DNA from: Streptomyces chartreusis NRRL 3882
GTDB taxonomy: Bacteria > Actinomycetota > Actinomycetes > Streptomycetales > Streptomycetaceae
Direction of reading: 5' to 3'
Assembly (NCBI RefSeq): GCF_900236475.1
Contig: NZ_LT963352.1
Coordinates: 4,666,501-4,730,500 of the forward strand
Length of the DNA stretch: 64,000 nucleotides
Shown piece after piece: positions 16,348-26,300 of this stretch (its first letter is position 1; each line of letters starts with the position of its first letter). Under the pieces are notes generated by a model. That model was given only the letters and a program-made list of their open reading frames with translations. It was not told the origin of the DNA and did not search any database. The position numbers were made by a program, and so were the translations under genes.

Positions 16348-16364
16348 TCTGACGGACAGTCAGA
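16348..16364. promoter_or_regulatory. TetR-type operator-like palindrome before the ChsH2-like operon
   Basis: TCTGACGGACAGTCAGA is an inverted repeat with perfect 6-bp arms. It ends 4 bp before the GTG start at 16369 and overlaps the likely -10 region downstream of TTGACG (16332-16337). Its core differs from the palindrome at 8442-8456 in two positions. Confidence 0.55.
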
Positions 16365-16368
16365 AACT

Positions 16369-17328
16369 GTGAGTGGTGACCCGGAGATCCACGAGGAGCA
16401 CGAGGGGTTCGAGGCGCGCCTGAAGGCCTACGAGGGCCGCCCGGCCGCCGCCACCGGGACCGGCCGGGACCCCGTCAACGAGCCGATGATCAGGCACTGG
16501 TGCGAGGCCATGGGCGACACCAACCCGGCGTACACGGGCCCGGACGCCATCGCTCCCCCCACGATGCTCCAGGCGTGGACCATGGCCGGCCTCTCCCGCC
16601 GTCCCGAACGCACGGCGGCCTACGACGAGCTGCTCGGCCTGCTCGACGCGACGGGTCACGACGCGGTCGTCGCCACCGACTGCGAGCAGGAGTACCTCCG
16701 CCCGCTGCGCCCCGGGGACGAGATCACCTTCGACTCGGTGATCGAGTCGGTGTCCGGCCGCAAGACCACGAAGCTCGGGACCGGCTACTTCGTCACCACC
16801 CGCACGGACGTCAGGGTGGGCGGCGAACTCGCCGGCACGCACCGCTTCCGCATCCTCAAGTACGCCCCCGCACGCCGGCCGAGGAAGCGGAAGGAGCCGG
16901 AGGAGCCGGAGACGCGGAAGGAGCCGGAGGGGCGCCGCCCCCGCCCGGTCGTCAACCGCGACAACGCCGGCTTCTGGGAGGGCGTGGCGCGCCACGAGCT
17001 GCTGATCCAGCGCTGCACCGGCTGCGGAACCCTGCGTTTCCCCTGGCTGCCGGGGTGCAACGGCTGCGGCTCCCCGGACTGGGAGACGGTCGAGGCGAGC
17101 GGCGAGGGCTCGGTCTACTCGTACGTCGTCATGCACCACCCGTCCTTCCCGGCCTTCGAGCCTCCTTACGCGGTCGGGCTGATCGAGCTCGCCGAAGGCG
17201 TGCGGATCATCAGCAACGTGGTCGGGGTGCCGTACGACAAGGTGCGGGTCGGCATGCCGGTGCGGCTGGAGTTCCGGCGGTACGACGACGAGCTGGTGCT
17301 GCCGGTCTTCCAAGGGGTGACACCGTGA
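16369..17328 (+). CDS. ChsH2-like fusion of MaoC hydratase and DUF35 (zinc ribbon/OB) domains
   Basis: The 319-residue protein joins an N-terminal MaoC-type hotdog domain (about 15-170) to a DUF35 domain. The zinc ribbon has Cys216, Cys219, Cys230 and Cys233 (RCTGCG and GCNGCG), followed by an OB fold. The same fusion is found in mycobacterial ChsH2, which pairs with ChsH1 to hydrate a steroid enoyl-CoA, while its DUF35 part binds the Ltp2 aldolase. The next two genes match ChsH1 and Ltp2 in size and order. An Arg/Glu/Pro linker joins the halves. No ribosome site precedes the GTG, so the mRNA may be leaderless. Confidence 0.85.
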   Translation: MSGDPEIHEEHEGFEARLKAYEGRPAAATGTGRDPVNEPMIRHWCEAMGDTNPAYTGPDAIAPPTMLQAWTMAGLSRRPERTAAYDELLGLLDATGHDAVVATDCEQEYLRPLRPGDEITFDSVIESVSGRKTTKLGTGYFVTTRTDVRVGGELAGTHRFRILKYAPARRPRKRKEPEEPETRKEPEGRRPRPVVNRDNAGFWEGVARHELLIQRCTGCGTLRFPWLPGCNGCGSPDWETVEASGEGSVYSYVVMHHPSFPAFEPPYAVGLIELAEGVRIISNVVGVPYDKVRVGMPVRLEFRRYDDELVLPVFQGVTP

Positions 17329-17714
17329 ACGCCGGCGACCGCCTCCCGCCCCTGGAGATCCCCGTCACCCGCACCCTGATCGTCGCCGGGGCGATCGCCT
17401 CCCGGGACTACCAGGACGTGCACCACGACCCGGAGCTGGCCCGGCAGAAGGGCTCCCCCGACATCTTCATGAACATCCTGACGACCAACGGCCTGGTCGG
17501 GCGGTACGTCACCGACCACTTCGGCCCCCGGGCCGAGCTGCGCCGGGTGGCGATCCGGCTCGGCGCTCCCAACCACCCCGGCGACACGATGGTGCTGACG
17601 GGCACGGTCGAGGAGGTCGACGGGGACATGGTGACGGTCCGGGTCGTCGGCGCGAACGGCATCGGCAAGCACGTCACGGGCACGGTGACGGTGACGGTGA
17701 GGGTTCCGGCATGA
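17325..17714 (+). CDS. ChsH1-like MaoC hydratase
   Basis: This 129-residue single-hotdog protein has exactly the length of ChsH1. The hydratase motif is Asp28-x4-His33 in SRDYQDVHHD. In the mycobacterial system ChsH1 supplies the active site and ChsH2 the second hotdog of the enoyl-CoA hydratase. It begins with GTG overlapping the TGA of the previous gene and ends with ATGA overlap into the thiolase-like gene, so the three are translationally coupled. Confidence 0.85.
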   Translation: MNAGDRLPPLEIPVTRTLIVAGAIASRDYQDVHHDPELARQKGSPDIFMNILTTNGLVGRYVTDHFGPRAELRRVAIRLGAPNHPGDTMVLTGTVEEVDGDMVTVRVVGANGIGKHVTGTVTVTVRVPA

Positions 17715-18883
17715 GCCTGAGAGGACGGGACGGTCTCGGAGGGCGCGCCGCCATCACCGGCATCGGGGCCACCGAGTTCTCCAAGGACTCGGGCCGCAGC
17801 GAACTGCGGCTGGCCGTCGAGGCGGTGCGGGCGGCCCTGGACGACGCGGGCCTCACCCCGGCCGACGTGGACGGGATGGTCACGTTCACCATGGACACCA
17901 GCCCCGAGATCACCGTCGCCCAGGCGGCCGGCATCGGCGAGCTCTCATTCTTCTCCCGGATCCACTACGGCGGCGGCGCGGCCTGCGCCACCGTCCAGCA
18001 GGCGGCCCTGGCGATCACCGCGGGCGTGGCGGACGTGGTCGTCTGCTACCGGGCGTTCAACGAGCGCTCGGGCCGCCGCTTCGGCTCCGGGGTGCGGCAC
18101 CGGGAGCCGTCGGCGGAGGGCGCGGCGCTCGGCTGGGCGCTGCCGTTCGGCCTGCTCACCCCGGCCTCGTGGGCGGCGATGGCGGCCCAGCGCTACCTCC
18201 ACACCCACGGCCTGACCCCGGAGGCCTTCGGGCACGTGGCCGTCGTCGGCCGCAGGCACGCGGCGACCAACCCGGCGGCGTACTTCCACGGCCGGCCCAT
18301 CACCCTGGCCGACCATGCCGCGTCCCGCTGGATCGTCGAGCCGCTGCGGCTGCTGGACTGCTGCCAGGAGACGGACGGCGGGCAGGCGCTCGTCGTCACG
18401 TCCCTGGAGCGGGCCCGCGATCTGCCGCACCCGCCCGCCGTGATCGCGGCGGCCGCCCAGGGCGCGGGGCGCGCGCAGGAGCAGATGACCAGCTTCTACC
18501 GCGACGACTTGACCGGTCTGCCCGAGACGGCGGTGGTGGCCCGGCAGCTGTGGCGGACCTCGGGACTCGCGCCGGCCGACCTCGACGCGGGGATCCTCTA
18601 CGACCACTTCACGCCGTTCGTGCTGATGCAGCTGGAGGAGTTCGGCTTCTGCGGCCCCGGCGAGGCGCCGGACTTCGTGGCCGAGGAGCGCCTGCCGCTC
18701 AACACCCACGGCGGCCAGCTGGGAGAGGCGTACCTGCACGGGATGAACGGGGTGGCGGAGGCCGTCCGGCAGATCAGGGGGACGGCGGTGAACCAGATAC
18801 CCGGTGCCGAGCGGGTCCTGGTGACCGCGGGGACGGGCGTGCCCACGTCGGGACTCGTACTGACCGCCGACCCTCAGGGGTGA
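17711..18883 (+). CDS. Thiolase-fold lipid-transfer/aldolase (Ltp2-like)
   Basis: The 390-residue protein has the thiolase fold of SCP-x-like lipid-transfer proteins (ITGIGATEFSKDSGRS at the start, DHFTPFVLMQLEEFGF and NTHGGQLGEAYLHGMNG later). In the Ltp2 branch these enzymes act as retro-aldolases that release propionyl-CoA from a steroid side chain, working with the DUF35 part of ChsH2. The gene follows chsH2- and chsH1-like genes with ATGA overlap, the arrangement of the mycobacterial igr operon. The substrate in Streptomyces is unknown; a sterol, hopanoid or branched acyl-CoA is possible. Confidence 0.85.
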   Translation: MSLRGRDGLGGRAAITGIGATEFSKDSGRSELRLAVEAVRAALDDAGLTPADVDGMVTFTMDTSPEITVAQAAGIGELSFFSRIHYGGGAACATVQQAALAITAGVADVVVCYRAFNERSGRRFGSGVRHREPSAEGAALGWALPFGLLTPASWAAMAAQRYLHTHGLTPEAFGHVAVVGRRHAATNPAAYFHGRPITLADHAASRWIVEPLRLLDCCQETDGGQALVVTSLERARDLPHPPAVIAAAAQGAGRAQEQMTSFYRDDLTGLPETAVVARQLWRTSGLAPADLDAGILYDHFTPFVLMQLEEFGFCGPGEAPDFVAEERLPLNTHGGQLGEAYLHGMNGVAEAVRQIRGTAVNQIPGAERVLVTAGTGVPTSGLVLTADPQG

Positions 18884-19016
18884 ACCCGCAGTACCCCGGG
18901 TCCTCCGCTCCACCTACAGGAGGTGCAGCGGGCCCTACCCCTACAACCTGAGGGGGACCCCGCTTCGGGACCTGCGGCCGATCCGCTGACGGCGGCCCCG
19001 CTCATAGCGTTGAGTC

Positions 19017-19577
19017 ATGACCACACTCGTCTGCACCAGCGCGTCGAAGGCCGCTGCACCGGCGGCGCAGACCCTTCCGTACCCGTCGTTCTCGTCGTAC
19101 GTCAGGGCCCGACAGCCGGTGCTGCTGCGTACCGCCCGCTCGCTCACCGGCAACCCGAGTGACGCTGAGGACCTGTTGCAGACCGCGCTCACCAAGACGT
19201 ACGTCGCCTGGGAGCGTATCGAGGACCACCGCGCCCTCGACGGCTATGTGCGCCGAGCGCTGCTGAACACGCGGACGTCGCAGTGGCGCAAGCGCAAGGT
19301 CGACGAGTTCGCCTGCGACGAGCTGCCCGAGCCGGAGCCGGTGCCCGGTGGCGACGACCCCGCCGAGCAGCAGGCGCTGCGCGACGCGATGTGGCGGGCG
19401 ATCATGCGGCTGCCGGCCCGGCAGCGGGCGATGGTGGTCCTCAGGTACTACGAGGACCTGAGCGAGGCCCAGACGGCCCAGGTGCTCGGTGTCTCGGTGG
19501 GCACGGTGAAGTCGGCCGTCTCCCGTGCGCTCGGCAAGCTACGCGAGGACGCTGAGCTGGGGCTTGTGCGTCAGTGA
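19017..19577 (+). CDS. SigE-family RNA polymerase sigma-70 factor (ECF type)
   Basis: The protein has 186 residues with sigma region 2 (SFSSYVRARQPVLLRTARSLTGN, then DAEDLLQTALTKTYVAW) and region 4 (LPARQRAMVVLRYYEDLSEAQTAQVLGVSVGTVKSAVSRAL) joined by an acidic linker. This is the SigE family in the Pfam/NCBI sense, abundant in Streptomyces; it is not the cell-wall sigma-E itself. No anti-sigma factor gene is adjacent. The N-terminal 25 residues are an Ala/Thr-rich extension. The gene order sigma factor, acyl-CoA ligase, MFS, TetR agrees with what I recall of SCO4005-SCO4008. Confidence 0.88.
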   Translation: MTTLVCTSASKAAAPAAQTLPYPSFSSYVRARQPVLLRTARSLTGNPSDAEDLLQTALTKTYVAWERIEDHRALDGYVRRALLNTRTSQWRKRKVDEFACDELPEPEPVPGGDDPAEQQALRDAMWRAIMRLPARQRAMVVLRYYEDLSEAQTAQVLGVSVGTVKSAVSRALGKLREDAELGLVRQ

Positions 19578-19647
19578 GCGGACGTGTCGGTCGCCGCTGA
19601 GCGGTTCCGTCGGCAGCCGTGACGTGATCGATCACCCGGTCCTAGTG

Positions 19648-19665
19648 ACATACCGCGCGGTATGT
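19648..19665. promoter_or_regulatory. Perfect 18-bp palindrome before the acyl-CoA ligase gene
   Basis: ACATACCGCGCGGTATGT is fully self-complementary. It is the kind of site bound by TetR-family repressors of fatty-acid and acyl-CoA metabolism in actinobacteria, and lies about 60 bp before the GTG start. No regulator gene is adjacent on this side, so the repressor is elsewhere. Confidence 0.65.
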
Positions 19666-19723
19666 GAGCAGAATCAGCGCAGCCCTTACCACCGCGCAGG
19701 CAATGTCGCCCCGGGAGGACGCC

Positions 19724-21379
<1,656 letters not shown>

Positions 21380-21407
21380 CCCCGCGCCCGCCCGGGCCTG
21401 ACCGCCG

Positions 21408-22619
21408 TCACCGTCGTACGGCGGTCAGCCCCCACCCCAGCACCAGCCAAACCGCCGCCACCCCGCACACCCCGCCCCAGCCGAAGTGGCTGAAGGCGAA
21501 CCCGGCGAGGGCCGAGGCGCCCGCGCCGCCCGCGAAACCGGCGACCACATAGGCGGTGTTGGCGGTGGCCGGGGTGGACGTGGCGGTCAGGGCGAGGGTC
21601 TGGTTGGCGACGTGCGACGCCACCAGCGCCGCGTGGATCAGCACCGCGGCGGCGAAGAGCGCGCCCAGCGTGTGCCCGCCCAGCCAGAACAGCGGCACGG
21701 ACACGGCGGCGAGCAGATACGCGGACCGCACGACTCGCGCCGCCCCGAACCGGTCCACGAGCCCGCCGGCCAGCGGTGCCACCGCACTCGCAGTCAGCCC
21801 GAAGAGCCCGAAGAGCCCGGCCGTCGCGGTGGACAGCCCGTACTCCGGCCCGGTCAGCAGCAGGGCGAGCGAGGTCCACAGCGCGCTCCACGCCCCGAAC
21901 ATCCCGGCCTGGCGCAGGCAGGCGCGCCACAGGTCGGGCGAGTGGCGCAGCACCGAGGGCAGCGCGGCGAGCCCGGCGAACAGCGGGCCTTCCCGCCGCC
22001 GCTGCGACGGCAGGACGAGGGCGGTCGCGAGCCCCAGCACGAGGGTGAGTACGGCCGAGCCCGCGAACACCCACCGCCAGCCGAAGGCCTGCCCGGCCAG
22101 TCCGCCCAGCACCCGGGCCGCCACGATGCCGGCGAACAGGCCCGCGATGACGGCCGCGACATGGCGGCCACGCCGCTCGGCCGGGGCGCGTTCGGCGACC
22201 AGCGGGACGAGCAGCTGCGGGATGACGGTCGCGGCCGAGGCGACGAACACGGCGACCGCGAGGGCGGTGATCCCCGGGGCGGCCGCACTGGCGGCCAGCG
22301 CGGCGGTGGTGACGAGCGTGAGCCCGCCGACCAGCCGGCGCCGGTTCACGCTGTCGCCGAGCGGGGCGAAGAACAGCAGGCCGACCGCGTAGCCGAGCTG
22401 TGCGACCGAGGCGATCCAGGCGACGGCCGAGGGTGCCGAGCCGAAGTCGCGGGCCATGAGCGAGAGCAGCGGGGCGGCGAGGTAGATGTTGGCGGCGGTG
22501 ACCGCGCTGCACACGGCGATCAGGGTGAGGAAGAGACCGGGGGCGGGCGTACGCGCCTGCCGCACGGGGGCCGTACCGGCCCGGGGGGACGTGGTCGTGC
22601 TCGTGGACGCTGACGGCAT
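21408..22619 (-). CDS. MFS transporter (SCO4007-like)
   Basis: A 403-residue major facilitator with 12 predicted spans and no large loops, of the drug-proton antiport type. The motif-A-like loop reads LLFFAPLGDSVNRRRLVGG. It is divergent from a TetR gene with two operator-like repeats between them, as in the S. coelicolor SCO4007-SCO4008 pair, where the regulator responds to cationic dyes (from memory). ATG 22619 is preferred over the upstream ATG at 22652 because it is preceded by GAGGAG and avoids the operator region. Confidence 0.85.
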   Translation of the reverse strand: MPSASTSTTTSPRAGTAPVRQARTPAPGLFLTLIAVCSAVTAANIYLAAPLLSLMARDFGSAPSAVAWIASVAQLGYAVGLLFFAPLGDSVNRRRLVGGLTLVTTAALAASAAAPGITALAVAVFVASAATVIPQLLVPLVAERAPAERRGRHVAAVIAGLFAGIVAARVLGGLAGQAFGWRWVFAGSAVLTLVLGLATALVLPSQRRREGPLFAGLAALPSVLRHSPDLWRACLRQAGMFGAWSALWTSLALLLTGPEYGLSTATAGLFGLFGLTASAVAPLAGGLVDRFGAARVVRSAYLLAAVSVPLFWLGGHTLGALFAAAVLIHAALVASHVANQTLALTATSTPATANTAYVVAGFAGGAGASALAGFAFSHFGWGGVCGVAAVWLVLGWGLTAVRR

Positions 22620-22650
22620 GGAAGGAGGACTCCTCGGAGTCGGCTCTAAC

Positions 22651-22725
22651 AACTAACTGGTTGGTTGGACAATGGGGCAACAGTGTGGGCCGCTCTGCGA
22701 TTCCCTGTCAACCAAACAGTTGGTT
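22651..22725. promoter_or_regulatory. Two operator-like repeats between the MFS and TetR genes
   Basis: AACTAACTGGTTGGTT (22651-22666) and AACCAAACAGTTGGTT (22710-22725) share a 6-4-6 inverted architecture, the second with perfect arms, with centres 59 bp apart. Each lies nearest one of the two divergent start codons, so one repressor could control both genes. Confidence 0.65.
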
Positions 22726-22750
22726 ACCGTTGCGCGCTACCCTCTCTCCC

Positions 22751-23329
22751 ATGGCAGCAAGGGACCCCGAGGCCACCAAGGCCCGGATCTTCGAGGCGGC
22801 GGTCGCCGAGTTCGCCCGGCACGGCATCGCCGGTGCCCGCATCGACCGCATCGCCGCCGAGGCGAAGGCCAACAAGCAGTTGATCTACGCCTACTTCGGC
22901 AACAAGGCGGAGCTGTTCGCGATCGTCCTCGAGAAGAAGATGCTCCACCTCGCCGAGGCCGTCCCCGTCGACCCGGACGACATCGAGGGCTGGGTCGACC
23001 GCCTGATGGACTACCACGCCGCCCACCCGGAGCTGCTGCGCCTGCTCTTCTGGGAGGGCCTGGAGTACGGCAGCGACGAACTGCCCCACGAGTCCGACCG
23101 TCAGGAGCACTACGCCCGCAAGGTCGCCGCCCTCCAGGACGGTCAGGACCGAGGGGTCGTCACCGACGCCATCCCGGCGGCCGACCTGCTGTTCCTGCTG
23201 ACTGCCCTGGCCAACTGGACCGTGGTCGTGCCGCAGATGCGGCGCATCCTGGTCGGGGGCGAGGACCCCGACCGGGACCGCCTGCGCACGTCGGTCAAGG
23301 AGGCGGCGCGGCGCCTCACCGCCCGATAA
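22751..23329 (+). CDS. TetR-family repressor (SCO4008-like)
   Basis: The 192-residue protein has a TetR N-terminal helix-turn-helix (ATKARIFEAAVAEFARHGIAGARIDRIAAEA, then ANKQLIYAYFGNKAELF) and a ligand-binding helical C-terminus with aromatic residues. It is divergent from the MFS exporter with two 16-bp repeats between them, indicating repression of the exporter and of itself. The S. coelicolor counterpart is described as a multidrug-sensing repressor. The ATG at 22751 lies 25 bp after the second repeat. Confidence 0.9.
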   Translation: MAARDPEATKARIFEAAVAEFARHGIAGARIDRIAAEAKANKQLIYAYFGNKAELFAIVLEKKMLHLAEAVPVDPDDIEGWVDRLMDYHAAHPELLRLLFWEGLEYGSDELPHESDRQEHYARKVAALQDGQDRGVVTDAIPAADLLFLLTALANWTVVVPQMRRILVGGEDPDRDRLRTSVKEAARRLTAR

Positions 23330-23354
23330 GGCCCGCTGGTTCGTCTAGTTGGTC

Positions 23355-26300
23355 CTAGTTGGTGCCGATCCGGGTCAGCAGTTCGACGATCCGGGTCTGC
23401 ACCTCGCCACTGGTGGACCGCTCCGCGAGGAACAGCACCGTCTCGCCCGAGGCCAGCCGCGGCAGGTCGGCCTGGTCGACGGCGGCCGTGTAGACGACGA
23501 GCGGGGTGCGGTTGAGCTGCCCGTTCGCGCGCAGCCAGTCCACGATGCCGGCCTGCCGCCGGTGCACCTGCATCAGGTCCATCACGACCAGGTTCGGCCG
23601 GAACTGTCCCGCCAGCGTCACCGCGTCCGCGTCACTCGCCGCCCGCGCGACCTGCATCCCACGCCGCTCCAGCGTCGCCGTCAGCGCGAGCGCGATCTCC
23701 GCGTGCTCCTCGATCAGCAGTACGCGCGGCGGGTGCTGCTCACTGTCGCGCGGTGCCAGCGCCTTCAGCAGGACGGCGGGATCGGCACCGTACGCCGCGT
23801 CCCGCGAGGCCTGCCCGAGTCCGGCCGTGACCAGGACGGGCACCTCGGCGGCGACGGCGGCCTGCCGCAGCGACTGCAACGCCGTACGCGTGATCGGCCC
23901 GGTCAGCGGGTCGACGAACAGCGCCGCGGGGAAGGCCGCGATCTGCGCGTCGACCTCCTCCCGCGAGTTCACGATCACGGGCCGGTAGCCGCGGTCGCTC
24001 AGCGCCTGCTGGGTGCTGACGTCCGGCGCCGGCCACACCAGCAGCCGCCGCGGGTTGTCCAGCGGCTCCGGCGGCAGCTCGTCGTCCATCGGCTGCGGCA
24101 GCGGTGGATCGGCCACCTCGACGGCACCGCCGGGCCCGTCCAGCGGCTCCGGCCCCTCGGCGGCGTTCTCGTCCGGCGCGCCTATGGCGTACGAGCGCCC
24201 GCCGCCCTCGGTCATCTGCGCGAGCCGCGACTGACCGGCCAGGGACGGCTGCGCCGGGACGGGCGCGGGGGCCGGGGCGGTGCCGTGCGCGGTGCCGTGC
24301 GCGGGAGTCGGCTCGGCCGCCGGATGCGGGCGCGCGGCCTGCTCCGGGCGGGGCGCCGGTTCCTGGCGGGGGGCCTGTTCGGTCCGGCCGGCCTGTTCCG
24401 TCCGCGTGGCCGGGTCGGGCGGCGTGCCGAGCTTGCGGCGCCGGCCCGATCCGCCCGACTGGTGCGGGGGCGGCGTCGCCGACGACTGGGGCGCGGGCGC
24501 GCCCGGCGCCTGCGGTACGGAACCGGCCGAGGGATGCGCGGCGGGCATGCCCGACGGCTGCTGCACCTGAGCCGCCTGCCGGTTGAACGGCACGCCCTGA
24601 CCCAGCGTCCGCACGCTGATCGCCCGCCCCTGCGTGGAATTCGGGTCGACGGGTGAGGCCGCCTCCGCGGGCAACGGCTGAGCCGCCCGTTGCGCCTGCG
24701 CCGCGCCCTCCGGTGGCAGCGGGGTGCCGGGGGCCGGGGTGTGGGTCTGCGGAGCCTGGGCCGGGGCCGCGGGGGTGCCGTTCGGGGGCACGGGGTGGGC
24801 GGTTCCGTCGGGGGCTACGGGCTGTGCCGCGCCGTTCGGAGGAACGGCCTGTGCCGCGCCGTTCGGGGGTACGGCGACACCGGCCCCCGAGCTGTCGTCG
24901 GCGGCGGGCCAGGGCTGTGGCCGGGGGGCGGTGGTGGCTTGGACCGGGACCGGGGCTCCGGGGGCGGTGGTGCCCTGGGCAGGGGTGCCCTGTCCGGGGG
25001 CGGCCTCGGCGGGGAGCGGTTGACCGGCGGAGGACTGCTGCTCCGGCGTGGCGACGCCCTGCTGCGGCAACGGCTGTGCGCCGTAGGGCTGGTGCGGGGA
25101 CGCGGGCTGAAGCACCTGACCCGGGAGGGCCGCCGCCTGCACGCTGTGCCCGAGACCACCCGGGGCGGGCACGGACACGCCCTGCGGCGGTACGGCCGTA
25201 CCGGGCGCTGCCTGGCCTACGGCCGGTCCGGCCCGGCCCGCCGGAAACTGACCGGTGACGTCCTGCTGTGCGGGAATCCCCTGCTCGGAACCGGGCACGG
25301 AGCCTGCCGGGGCGAGACCCGGCTGGCCGGCACCGCCCTGCGCAGGGACCTGCTGTCCAGCCGCCCCCGGCACGGGCGAACCGGCCACCGCGCCCGCCGT
25401 GCCCGGCGCCTGCACTCCGGCCCCGTCCGTCGGCTGCGCGCCCGCGGCCCGCCGCCGACGCCCGGTCGGCGCACTCGTGGGATGCGGCTGGGGCGGGGTG
25501 TGATCGGCGCTCTGGTCGTGCGGAACGGCGTCGTGCCGGCCCTCCTCGGCCACCCCGCCACCGGAGCCGGCCGAACCGGGAACCGCCACGGCTCCGTGCC
25601 CTTGGCCGGGCAGCTGCCCAGGCCCGGGCACCTGCTCGTGGCCGGGCACACCACTCGGCGCGACCTGCTGCCCCTGGGCGGCCCGGGCCTGGTCCGCCTC
25701 GGCCGGCGGCAGGGCGAACACCGGACGCGGCCCCGCCGCCTCCTGCGCAGCCGCCCGCTCGGCGGCGGCAGCCAGCGCCCGCCGCCGACGCCCGGTCGGC
25801 TGCGAAACCTGACCTTGTCCCTGACCCTGGCCCTGGGCCGCATCGGCGGACCCCGCGGCGGCCTCACCGGACGACGCGGGCAGGGCGGGCGGCAGCGCGT
25901 GCTGCTCGCCGGGTTCACGGCGGGCCCGCCGGCCGGACGGCGCGGGCACGCCCTGCGGCGGAACGGTCCCGCCCAGCCCCGTACCCGAGGCGGCGGTCCC
26001 CGCCGCATGCTCGGCGGCCGTGACGACGGCCCCTTCGGCGACGCCCTGGACGGCACCCCCGACGGGCAGGGCCGCAGCCGCGGCGGCGTCCTCGGCCGCC
26101 CGCCGCCGACGCCCGGTGCCGCCCGACACGGCCGCGCCCTCACCGGACGCCTGCGCGGGAAGGGCAGCCGGTTCCCCGGCGGCCCGCCTCCGGCGCCGCC
26201 CGGTGGGCGCGGCCCCCTCGGCAGCGGGCCCACCGGACCCACCGGCCCCGTCGCCGTCAGCCGGAACGTCACCGTCCAGGAAGGCATCGGTGGTGGCCCG

